Shown piece by piece: positions 24,312 to 36,200 of a stretch of DNA of 64,000 nt. Made by a program: the position numbers and the translations under genes. Below the pieces are notes generated by a model. That model had not been told where the DNA came from and did no database searches. It was given only the letters and a program-made list of their open reading frames with translations. The DNA is taken from contig FN648574.1 of the NCBI GenBank assembly GCA_000310025.1, forward strand, positions 68,694 to 132,693, given 5' to 3'. Positions within the stretch are counted from its first letter, which is position 1. Every line of letters starts with the position of its first letter. This DNA is from Ectocarpus siliculosus (Eukaryota; Sar; Phaeophyceae; Ectocarpales; Ectocarpaceae).

Positions 24312-25747
24312 CCCCATCTACATATCTCCATCTAACTTTGATCCCCGCTCTGAAACGAATTCTTCCATCGTTCTCCCGATCTACCCGTGGAAGGAATTCG
24401 TGTGCTTTGTAGGGGAGAAAGTCGAGAACTTGGACGTCGATATCTCAGCCTTTCTCTTCGACGCCAAGGTGAGCTCGGCTACGAAGGGTAAGGTAGAGTC
24501 ATGATTTTTTATAGAACTACTGATTCGTGTACCTTGCCCTATAATCGCACGAGATGTCTGCGTCTGGCTGCATAGGTCCAAAAACTAGCCATCTGATCTG
24601 TCCAAAACTGGACCTTTGTATATTGTAGCCTCCTTCAGTTGTGGCGAATGGCGACAAGTAGCTGGAGTTCGACTAAGACAAACCGTTAAGACATGATTCT
24701 GTTCGCTGCTGGGACACTAGGTCCCATTGATTCACCTGCGTCGGCCGAAGCCAGGGCATAGGTGTAGGCGCTCCACTTGTAGGAGTGACCACGATCGGGC
24801 ATAGCAGGACCAGTTCATTGTTTTCATTTTTCCGTTGGTTAGCATAAGTTCTTCACCGATTCTCCTCGATGCCCATGCTTTCATTTGTGCGGGGAACATT
24901 TTTCCGGCCAGGGAAGCTACGTTGAAACTGTCGGCTGTGGATGCCCCGCTTCCACTGACGGAGGGATCGTTCACAAGCACGACTCGGTTCAACCCGAAGC
25001 CGGCAAGATATGGGAGGATATGGACTTCGATCTCTCCATGGTGCACAAGAGGGTGAGCACAACAGTACAAATCGCACTCCTGTGTGCGTGTTGCTTGGCT
25101 TGGTATGTTGTCCAAGCACGAGCAGCAAATATTCCGAAGGCATATGTGAGCCAGCTGTACATTGTCTTCGGTAGACAACATACGGACCTCATTAACCAAG
25201 TCAATGCCTTTCAATGCAAGACTCCGATCTAAGGAGCGAACAACACTGAAAGATACCACCATTTCTGCATCACCCCGACAACATAAAAATCGGATCGGCC
25301 CCAGATTTACTCGGCTTGCCTGGTGGCCACCACCTACGGCAAGAATACTTTCTCCGCCCTTCGAAGCATCCAGCTTCGCATACTCGCTCCGTCGCATCTA
25401 CTGTCAGATTCACTGGAGAGGGAGATCGCGAGGGTTGTCTTCTCCCGGGTACGTTGTTTCAAATGTGGTGGCTGTTTTGTTGTTGCTGATGATGCTGATG
25501 ATGCTGATGATGCTGCTGTTGTTGTCATTGCTTTTTGACATGTCGTTGTTGTTTATAGAAAATCCTCTTCCACGAACCTTCTCCTGTCGATACACCAGGC
25601 ATGACACACGACCACCTCCCATCCACAACCACGCCAATAGCGGATCAAAAATTCTTTCGAGAGATTGAAACGTTTCACGTCCTTCCGAAAATGCTCCCCA
25701 CAGGAGGGTTGTTTCGGGACGAAGCGAAACGGCCGCAGCTTACCTAG
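24312..25747 (+). CDS. TerD-domain-like protein (tentative), 5' end unresolved
   Basis: Readable exons are about 24312-24468, 24843-25052, 25305-25448 and 25559-25747 (TAG stop). All junctions are GT/AG and phase 0. The order of features recalls the TerD/TerZ fold, a calcium-binding stress domain linked to tellurite resistance: LDVDISAFLFDA, then DGGIVHKHDS (TerD has DGSVxHxGDN), then an acidic stretch (IWEDMDFDLSMVHKR), then a beta-rich run (IYSACLVATTYGKNTFSAL, IQLRIL). A Cys-rich insert (residues around CPCFHLCGEH and GCGCP) and the Pro-rich C-terminal tail are not typical of TerD. The initiator and any N-terminal exons were not found. The assignment rests on pattern memory only; an unrelated hypothetical protein remains possible. 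Confidence 0.5.
25481..25526. repeat. GAT/GCT triplet microsatellite
   Basis: GCTGATGAT units, repeated about four times and flanked by GTTGTT runs, lie in the intron between the TerD-like exons ending at 25448 and starting at 25559. Confidence 0.85.
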
Positions 25748-26008
25748 CCGACAGTCGAGCATGCCCAATGTTATAGTCCTCGGCGATATCAGGAGATTGC
25801 TTTCTCAGGCTGCGGCAGTAGCGGGTGATGTGGGTGGCGGACCTCCCGGGGTAGGAGGAGAGCCAGGAGCGTGGAACCTGCGAGCACCAAACGTCCTCGC
25901 ATCGCACGTAGACACACCGCAGGAGGTAACTTTACACGTTCTTTTCCGTAGGGTCGCTACCAGTTCTCGGCCGTTCAGGCTGTAAACGTTTGCGTGGGAT
26001 AGGTTCGA

Positions 26009-26640
26009 CTATTTCGTGCTTCGTGCTGTGGATAACCACTGCCATACTCTCGTGGAATGGTGTCTTTTTGCTGACGGCATCGATCCACCGGGGGGGAGGG
26101 GGAGGGCGTACTCTTGTGTTTTGCATGTCTTAGCGGTTAGACCATTGACCACGCGTCCTCGAGAGGACGGAGCATTGTTCCCACAGGACCGATCACCGAT
26201 GGCCAATCGTTCCTTCCTACTTTGCCAAAGGTGGCTCAAAAATGTCTTCCCTAGTCTGTCTATCCTAACGATATCCCTTCCCGCCTTTTCAAACCACTTC
26301 CTACTCCCGAGTACAGCTACCGTCCTCTCCTCTCTATTCCATGTCTCAAAAATCTCCCTGTACGTCCCTTGTATTTTTCCCAGCTCAGTCATGTACACTT
26401 CCCTCTCCTCTTCGTACCACGGACATTCCGCGACTACATGAACACGGTCTTCGCATTCGAAGCCGCAATCACATTTGAACTTGTCGTCTTCGTCGTCTAC
26501 CGTCCTATGTCTTCGTCGACGTTCTCGAAGGCCTATGTCCCCGGTCCTGAATTTGGCCCTAAGCTTTGTCCCTGCATCCATTGGTCCATGTAGGTAATCC
26601 TTGAACCCTATTCCTTCTTTCAACATTCCGTACACATTCT
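26009..26640 (-). mobile_element. 3' end of a non-LTR retrotransposon (LINE), dead fragment
   Basis: An open minus-strand frame of about 200 codons encodes the C-terminal region found after the reverse transcriptase of many LINEs: LRAKFRTGDIGLRERRRRH, a Cys/His knuckle (KCDCGFECEDRVHVVAEC then PWYEEERE), then a charged tail ending in VVNGLTAK. No reverse transcriptase or endonuclease is present in the window, so the copy is strongly 5'-truncated. Upstream it ends near a G-run at 26720. The 3' sequence matches the short tails at 165-258 and 46285-46390. Confidence 0.7.
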
Positions 26641-26719
26641 AGACCCTCCTTATCCTTGGTTTTCTTTCCTTAGATTCTGTTCTTCTCTCTCGGCACAAGC
26701 AACAGATATTTCCAGCGTA

Positions 26720-26736
26720 GGGGGGGGGGGGGGGGG
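26720..26736. repeat. Poly-G run
   Basis: Seventeen consecutive G on the plus strand, close to the 5' limit of the LINE fragment. It is a likely site of sequencing-length error and a possible G-quadruplex. Confidence 0.9.
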
Positions 26737-27275
26737 CTTTCGATGGCGAAGGGTGGCGTTGTGGCATTTTGCGGGGTACGTCAGCAAACGCCCTGGAGGA
26801 GTGCACGGGGTGGTGTACGGACAAAAATGGTATTCGCTGTTATCTAGGTTCAAACTTGAGCAGGGAATGCGGCGGCAATTGGCTCAAAGTCTTAGAGGAC
26901 ATCTGGGTTTATCGAGAGATCAAACAGATAGCCGGCAGAGCATGTTACGGGTGTCAAAAAACCGCCAAGCTTTCTGAGAAGAATCATTCGGTATCTCGGC
27001 AATGACTTTTTTTTTTAGGACACTAGGAAGCAGCAAAAAAAAAGGGTTGGTACGTAGGGCTGCCCTGGGTCAAACTTGCGAGCTCTGAGAACAACAGGTT
27101 GTTGTGATCTGGGTAGTGTTCCAGGACAGACTATTTTTGAACCAGCCCTCCTGGCGAGCAATCATCGTATGTTCTTTACAGATTCCGCAGTTTTGACCAG
27201 GCATAAATGATAGTCTCCGTTCCGCAGTACCTGGGGTGCTGTGAAAAAGTGAGCTTTTCGGGCCGCCACACACAG

Positions 27276-30200
27276 CTTATATCGCACATGTGCTGTCGGA
27301 CGATTTTATGGCATTGGTTGAACAGGTGATACCTCTCGTCCAGTGCTATCTTCGGGAGTGGATTCCCTCCATCGAAGTCATCGGACAGGAACTCCTGATC
27401 AGGTAGTGTGGTCGGTTTACCGTTCGTTTTTTGTCTATGATGCTCATTGTCAAGCCCGGCTATACACTGCGTAGTAGTGGCTGCTGGAGCCGTAGAACAA
27501 GATGAGAATGTGTCTCAACTCAGTGGCGAGTGTCCCTCTTCTTCATGCACCTCAACGTCGTAGACCATGCTCAACTTCGGCCCCGTGTGTATGAAGACCA
27601 CGAGGTTCACCCAGAATCGGGTTCTTTTCGTGAGAGCACCTAAAGTTGTCACAAACGCCCTCCCTTGGCCAGGCGTGTTTATGATATCGTCAGCTTTCTC
27701 CCCGTCGAGGATCTCGAGGCGCTGAAGGCTGATTGGGTGAAAGGAGGGACCTTCGGGGTCACCAAAGAGCTTTTCCTGGGAATAATGCTGCGGGTGAGAA
27801 ACGTTCGGTGGTGGCTTGGGGAATGACAAGCTGTCCTTGCCGTCTGAGGGAGCGTCGCGATGCAGTAGAAGTGCTTCGTTGGTGTAGAAGCAACAGACGT
27901 TGGGCATTGCGCAGGATCTTGCTCGGATTCGACGACAATTGTGCTTCCATGGTAAACCCAGTGCAGGTGGAGTGTTTCGTGACGAATGATGGGGATGAGT
28001 GGGGGCGGACTCCGCTGGCCCCTTTCGAGACGGAACGACTTTCTCACTCCGAGTGGGACCATCATTTCTAGCTCTCCCTTAGTCCTCAATTCTTGAGGCT
28101 GCGGCGGTGCCGCTTAGGGGCCTGATGAAGCTGCGTGAGGGTGGTTCTGTCGGAATAGGGTAGCACCTGCTCCAGAGGCTCGAGACATATAACAACCACA
28201 TTGTTGGGTTTCTTTTCATAGTTCCAGCGGCGTCATATTGCACCAGGTCCTGCTGCGAGCACATGTTCCTCTCCGGGACGAGCGCCAGCGCTTGGAGCTG
28301 ACGAGCCTCCTCTCCGACCTATTTGACCAGATATCACGTACAAAGAGGTGAAAGAGCCATGAACAACAGTGGTCGTTTTTCGTGTTGGCACGGCGGTACC
28401 CCCACAGGTGCCCCTCCATGAAGTTTTCCGACCACCTAGATCCTCTTGTCACCGATGGAACTCTCCTGGCGATTTAGACACACCTTGTTTGGTGCTTGAT
28501 TTGGATACATGCGGGGGTCGCCGAGTGTGATTTCTCTCACTCTCTAGCCTGCCTCCGACAGCTTGACGAGATGAAAGGTCTCAAAAGTCAAGTCAATTTC
28601 AGGCGATGTGCAACTTTAGAGGATGATTTGCTGCGGAATGTTCGCATGCCATGAACCAGTCTCTTCGTTTCCATGCTCAACCAATGACAATGAAAGAGAG
28701 AGAGTCTGGTTCGAAAACCACGACGCGCGCATACATCCGGAAAGGCGTAAGGATTTACCCTATCCCTAGAACTCGGTCAAATATAAGCCACAGCGCTGAA
28801 CAGCGTCAGGGAATCTTTCTCTCTGTCTGTGTTGGTGGTCCTAACAAAACAAAACGAGCAGAGATGGAGCAGAGGCGTTCACGGGATTAAGGTCGGGAAA
28901 GGATGTGCTCGCGTGGGAGCAGTTTACCACCTTTTGGGTTGAGGCAGCGACGATCAACACTCATTCACAGGTAGGCGCGGTCCCGTGCGGTTGTACACCG
29001 GTGCCATCAACGTACCTCCATTCGGATTGATGGACGTCTTCATGTCTAAGGATACAAGCATCGCATGGCTGTGGCCAGAGTGAATGGTGGCCCCCTGGAC
29101 GGTCGTGTAGGCAACGAAGTTTCTTCCTAGGCCAAGTACATTAAAACCCCCACTATCCACCTAGCAGGTCCTCACCGGTTTAACAGCTCAGAAGTCATCA
29201 GACAACCAGCACTTTGAACCCGCTAGGTACTGATATCCAAATCGTTCCAAACTCACTCTGAAAGTTCCCCTAAGTCAAACAATCTAACAGCAACCGAAAG
29301 GTCAAACATGGGAATATCTCACTCATCGACCGCCACATCATACTTCGCTCGACTCAGGCCGTGCGGTGCTGGGCCGACGAGACGCTGCAGTGGGAGGTGG
29401 ACTCGAACTTCGAGTTAGCCGTGAGGAAGCCGACGAAGTTGATAAGTCTGCCTCTCATGCACCTCGTCGTGGGTCTCGAGGAACGAGGAAGCTACGTCAG
29501 GTAGAGGGAAAGTAGTACACATTAACAGACTGTTGATGACTGTGCAACAACCTCTCTGCAGAACCGGCAAAGCTCGTTGTTGGTCTTTGACCCATGCATC
29601 TCGCGGCTCCATTCGAAACTCATTTCCATGCGCTCCAGGAATTGGAGGTTTTTCTCCCTATGAACACCTTAGGAGCCCATTGATGATCATGAATTTTGAA
29701 TATTCTATTCCGGTTGTGCGATCTGTTTGCTAGTTCTTAGAGTGAAAATCGGACTCAGAATGAAGGAACACAGGGCAGATACACGATGGAGGATACGGTA
29801 GACGTTGTGGCACTTGTGAGGATTCTCTAGGTCCGAACGGTGTCTCTGTGTTCCGTGATGCTTCGGACGGCGGAAACACTCTCCGGCAAGAAAATGGAAA
29901 GCTTCGATATCCTGCGCTACAACTCTCTTTGTGAGCGAAGAGATGCTACACACGCGTTGCCAAAGAAACAATGCAAGCGTGGGCCAAGCAACGGACCAAA
30001 ACAACCGCTTGGCCTTGTCTTTTCGCTGTGTATCGACAGCATTCTCAACGGATATACCGGACGGCTACACGTGACCCTATGCCCAAGCACTCTACAGACC
30101 GTCACAACCGGAGGGCTCAACCCTCACGAGTCGTTCCTCACGGTGTTGGATGTCGAGTGCATCGACACCAAGGTGAGAGCAAACCGGAGTGGATACCAGG

Positions 30201-33200
30201 GGACTGGCGACGTTTTCCAGGGCATAACATGTGGCCGCTACCAAGCGACCAGTTTTTTTGTTTCGTTGTTTCTAACTTGTGGTGGCCGAATGAGCCGCGA
30301 GTGTAGATAGAATGGGCTGAATATGGCTGCAACCGCGTGTTTGAGATGGGATGCACAGGGTGGTCCATTTCATCTTAGATTGCTGCCTAATCCGTTATTC
30401 CACACGCTGTGCTTGACCTGCGGGCGTTATTAGCCACCAGCATGCAACCCCGTCGAGCAGCAAGCTCATTCTCGGTTTCACGCATACAAGCAAACACTTG
30501 AAAAATTCCGCACACAGGGCATCGTCGTCATCTCATCAACGGACCATGCCATATCGGTGTGGCACTACAACCATGGAAGCGAGAACGCAATCTGGCGCTG
30601 CAGTTTGCACAGTCGATCCGCGCAAATCTTGGTCACCTGGGTTCCTCACGAACGAGGGTTTCTGGTATCCGGTGAGCCCGAAAGATAAAGGCTGTTGTCC
30701 GATGTTGTCTGAACTATCAACAGATTCAGGAGGTTCCTATCTCTCGAACGCGTTATCAAGGGGTATACAGCCTAGAGTTGGTTCGTCAAGCACAACTGCT
30801 GCCACGACGAAGGATTATCCGACCGCTTTTGCGTGTTGGCAACACAGAGTCGGTTTCTTGCAACAAGCAGCCATCGGAGTGGCCTCAAAGAGAAACACAA
30901 CTTGATTGACATTTCCTTCGATCCACACACCTGCTGTCCCACACGCGTGCCGGTGTCAGCTGGGGTCAACCACGAGGTGACGGCGTGGTGCGTAGACAAG
31001 CAGCTGCGGCTGGCCGTCATGCAGGGCCACCGTGCCAGAGTCACGGGCGTGACGTACATCCCTCAGCATGGACAGTTCGCCACGTGCGCCTTCGACAAGA
31101 CGGTTCGACTTTGGGACGCGGACCACTTCTCTCCTGTCGCCGAGGTAGAAGGATAGCTTGCTGAGAATAGTGGTCTGTATCGTCGGGAGGGCGGGAAGAA
31201 GGAGCATGGTCGCCTCCGATTCGTTTGATGCCACTATGGAGTTCGTTGGAGCTTCGGGGAACCTTGTGGCTAGATGATGCACCTGGTTCGTTTACAGCAT
31301 AGGTTTCCCTGCGGGTAATGCTTCGTTCAAGTTCTCATTCAGGTAAGATATTTTTGCTTCAAATAAGAAACGCTGCTGATAAAGTGCGCATCGGCAGGAA
31401 CATGGGATTTGACATAGAGCTACCTAAAACGTTTCATGAATGTGCCTTCATGTGTCCTGAATGCTTGTAGATGAAACGTCGAAGCCCCGTCAAGTTCGTG
31501 GATGCCCGCGGAGATCTCGTTCTCTGCATCACCCTGGAAATCGAGGCTCACGTAAGTTACACCCACGAACATAACGCCTCCGCCACTCGTTCCTCCACCG
31601 GCGTGATCAGACTGTGCCATGGTCATTGGACTCGTGACGTAAACATGGCGCCATGTTCCGCCCGCCTCAACGCCGATATATGTGGAGCTCTGTGGATGTG
31701 CCCGGTTCGCTTGGACGTCTTACCATCTAACTATGTCTCCGTCTTCTGAATCAACCCATCCGCGTAGCGGGTTGACGGCCGATGACGGCGTCTACTTCAG
31801 TGGGGCAGCGAAGCGTCTCGAACTTGCCGCCCCTGCCTCCCCAACTGGAACAGCGAAGTGAAATCCACATCCTCTTTCCTCCCTCGATTCCGACTAACGA
31901 ACAGGTTCTGAGTGTTTCAACGCGACGTCCATGGTGCCGGCTTATCGGCCACAACCATCTCATCGTGGGGGGTTCAATGGTGCACTTTGTCGACGCTAGG
32001 CAGGGCAGGCAGACAAGAGCCATCACGGGTGATGTGCGGGGAGAGTTTTTCATCTGGGACATCGGAAACGCTCAGGTGACGATGCTGCAAGCGAACCTCA
32101 AAGAGGTCCCTAAGATGTTGATAGACAACAGTTGCTAAGCCTTTCGCGCTGGAATTCTGCCCGGATTCGTGCTTTTGACTGACGAACGCACAATATTCTG
32201 GTTTTGTCTGCAGGCGAAGAACGGCTGCGCCGAGGTGATGCAGACGTTCTGCGTCTACACTTGGCGACCGAACTTGGGCGAGATTGCCGGTTTCGAGCGA
32301 TATCACCGACACGTCTTGACTGGTACCGGTAGCAATAAGGTGATTGAGACGCGGGGGTCGTGCGAGCAGGAAGTTCGCTGAAGGGGCTATTCTCAGGCCA
32401 AGATCTGGGACATGACTTGACATGTGCGCTAGGCCAAACCGAATTGGTTGTGTTTTGCCCTTGTTGTGTTCCGTCGAACGCTCGATACAGCACATCAGGT
32501 ATAAAAGCGGGAGAGGTGCGCAAGAACTGTTGTGACAGTGTTGGGGCCTCGTGTCGTTGCGGATAGGTGTTCCTTTCGTACCTGTTCAATCTGATTGGCG
32601 CCATACTAATTCGTACGGTGGCATTTTGCATGGACCTGGCACGACCTGGCCCACGGTAAGCCTATTGCTTCTACTGTAGTGTGAAATATATGGTATGTGC
32701 CCTTCGCTTAGCGTGCTTTCCAGTAGGTCTGCCCCTTCCGCAGGGCAGCAGCATACCATGTGCGCTTCTCGAACGCATCCCTCGACAACAAGATGGAACA
32801 CACGCGTCAACCCCCCTAGGCGCAATCCAACCGGTCAGAGAAAGCCTCGGACAGCAGCATGTCTCACGTGTGGCCAGACATTGTGGTGCGAGGCGCCGGT
32901 GGCACGATGGTAGTGCGAACGCGGCAACTTGTCAAAGACGCCAGGGCCGCCAACGTTCTCGTTTACAACGGTGGGTATTATGTATGTAGCTCATCCGTTT
33001 CGGTGCCCTTGTGGCATCACTATCGTGGTGTCGCTCACCGTAGGTTTCTCTCACAGCTACAATGCCTGAAACATGGCGAAACTCACTTTTTCCGCGTTAT
33101 TCGCTTGATAGGGCCGGTTTCACCCTGCACCGTGAGTTCTCGGTACAGTGAAGAAAATACTGACGGTGAAATTGTGAATCAAAGATGGGAAATCACTCAC

Positions 33201-36200
33201 CTTGTTGAATGATATGAATAATACCGGGAACCGACTACTGTGTCTCAGCGAGATTGGCTGAGACGCAACAGCGGTACTTCTAGCTCCCGCCACTGTAACC
33301 GCCGAGTATATATCCATCAACACTGTGCGGCTCTCATGGCGAATTGATGTTTCCCGCCCCTTGCGTGCACGTACCCTCTGCCGACGGTAACCAAAGACAA
33401 ATCGATGGACATCATCGCTTCGACGGGACAGCACCTCCGCTTTTGGAACCTGCAGACCAGCGAGCCTCTGAGAATGATAGCCTCCCCGTGTCCCCAGGGC
33501 ATCACGGCCATGACAACCGATAAGCCGGACCCCAAAAAAATCTACCTCGGCACGTCGGACGGAGGGATTGCGGTTGTACACATCGTCACTGGGCAGGTGA
33601 GCTAGGCGCGCCGTCGCCCTTGCTCATGTGATGTCACCTCTAGACGTTCTCAGGCATTAGGGGATCCCGAAACTGCCTACGATTGCGTCGGTTCGCTTTG
33701 TAGAGTATTCTTGCCCATGGTACGACTTTCGCGACCTATGTCTGAGTCCCCAGACCGACTGACGGGATTATCAACAGCACGACACACAACCGTTTTGGGA
33801 CACGTTCTTTCAACAGTTGCTGTTCGAGGCTAAGAACGCCCACAACGGCGCGGTGGTGCTCGTGGTCGTGTGCTCGGCATCGCGAGAGGTGGTGTCGGTT
33901 GGGGTCGATCGGCGAATAGCGGTACACCGCGAGAAGGCTAATGGGCTCGGCCTCGTCCAGGCGGGGGAAATCGAAGAAGCACACGGGGTGATGATCTCCG
34001 CGTGCGCGGTCAGCCAGGACGCGCAGCTGATCGCCACGGCAGCAGGAGGCGAAATTCGCCTCTGGCACAAGCAGGTGTGGAAGCGGTGCTCTCCGTCCGA
34101 ATTTCTCGGATAAACGTTTGAGTCGCAGGTGCTGATATGGTATACTGTGCATATGGCCTGCAGAGATCAAGAACCACACACCCCGTCGGGGATCTGCACA
34201 TCGTGCAACACCTAACCCTAACCCCGACCCCAAGTACGACGCTCGGTCCAGGTGGCAAGACCTGGATGTAGCTGTCGACCTTGCGAAACTCCATTTACTG
34301 GCGCAATATTTGTAAGCAACGCGAACTTGCTCGGAATGACACAATGGGTGCATAGACTACAACCCGCCCGGATATTTTGTGGTGTGTCGGCAGGACCTCA
34401 CGTTTCAAGGCGGGATCTCCGACCTCGACGCGGACGTGCTCGGCTTGGTCTTCCTGCCAGGGACGGCATGCCTGCTTGCCAGCGATTCGGGCGGCGATGT
34501 CGTCTTGTGGGTGGCTGAGTTCAGCAAAGCAGCTGGAGAGGCCCGCGCGGGCAACAAAACAGCGGCAGGTGGAACAAGGTCGACGTCGTCGTCACCGGCC
34601 GTACCAGATACGCGTGGAGCAAAGGCAGCCCTGCCGAGTGACGTAGAAGTGACGGCACAATCAGACTCGCGGCCAAACATTCACACAAGTGGAGCCCGCT
34701 CTGCACCGGCTTGGGAAGCTGATGAAGAGTTCGTAGGGGGGGACGGGGACGGACAGGGGGGCAGTGCAAAAGACGATACTGCTGCAAAGGCAGGCGCTTG
34801 GGCACGTGGGCCGGACGGCGTCGATGGCAGCAAGGCCGGCAAGGAGTGAGTTACCCACCCTGTTATCGCGGGTGACTGTTTCTCACCTGCTGTGACATGG
34901 TGTAGTGATGGGCCGCCAGGATTTCGCTGTGTTTCTGTCCAAAGACGAAGGGAGAGAGGCTTGCGGAATGGTTGCGTTAGAATACTCGGGGCTCAGGTAC
35001 GCCGTGTAGGTCGGCCCTGAACGGGTTTCAAACGGCGTGCTCATGTTCCCCAACGGGTACGTCATTGACCTATTTCTTCCCGTTGCCACGGCGAATTGAA
35101 TCTTGTGGTGTCTACTGCGGCACCTTCCTCTCTTGGCCATCATTCGACCGTTCAAGACCAACAATGTCACATTTCAGCGACCATTTTCTGAAGTTTTCAT
35201 AGTGAGTTTTTCCATGGAACTTGTCTCATCCTCCCGGGATGCTCAACCCCCCCTCCCTCCTGGCAGGCTCCTCTCGAATGCTGAGTTGTCGGATGACTCC
35301 GAATCGATCTCGGCCGTCGACAAAAACAATCCAAGGGAGGAAAGGTCCACAAAACACACGGAAGCGTCACCTGCTTCTTCTCCACAAGAACACAACAAGG
35401 TGGGAAGGAGAGTATGTCTAACCTCGCCTGGCAACGCTCAACGATCGAAACCAGAATGACTTTCTAACTGGCATTTTGCAGGTGATGCGTGTCTCTGTCA
35501 GAAAGCGAAAAGTGTCAGCGGGTCATTACGTCTCCTATTTCAGAATGAATTGCTGTACGAAAAAGATGTGTCGGTGATATTTGCTTTGAACATGCTGTTG
35601 CCTGTGCTGGTGCACGCCGCGGGGCAGGCGCGACCACCGCCCCCTCCCGTTGCCACCGCCAAGCGACAAACGGGGTCTTGCACCCTGCGGCCCGGGCTGC
35701 TCCTTTCAGGCAGGCGGGTGAACCAAGCACACAGGTCGCTCGACGACGAACAACCCCACAACCAACAGCCGCAGCAGCAGCCAAGCCCGGTGTACGAGAT
35801 ACATCTTCACAGCATGTACGACGACCGCAAGCCCACGGAATCGCCGCAGCAGCAGAAGAACAACCACAGCTCCGACGGCACTCCCTCTCGCGACACAAGA
35901 GAAGAGGATACTGGGAAGATAACAGGGGACGAGGCGGGCGCGAACAAAACAGTGGGGGCGTCGGGGGAGCAGTCCACTGACGAGTTCTCGGAAAGTCATG
36001 GTACAGATCGAGCAGAAAGGAGAATGAAGCAAGTGATCGTGACCGGAAGCGCAGGGGGGTGGATCGAGGTCTGGGAGGCGAAAGGTCTTTTGGCTAGGGC
36101 GGGCGTAGACGAGTGAGTATGCGCCGGTCAGGCTCAGACCCCGCAGAACCTTGGATGCTGTAGAGCAGGCAAACACGACTCTGCTGGGACGAAACCAAGC

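Noticed and set aside
34205-34235. Telomere-like CCTAACCCTAACCCC
   Set aside because: Only two repeat units inside a WD40-gene intron; too short to be an interstitial telomere, likely chance or a small repair scar.
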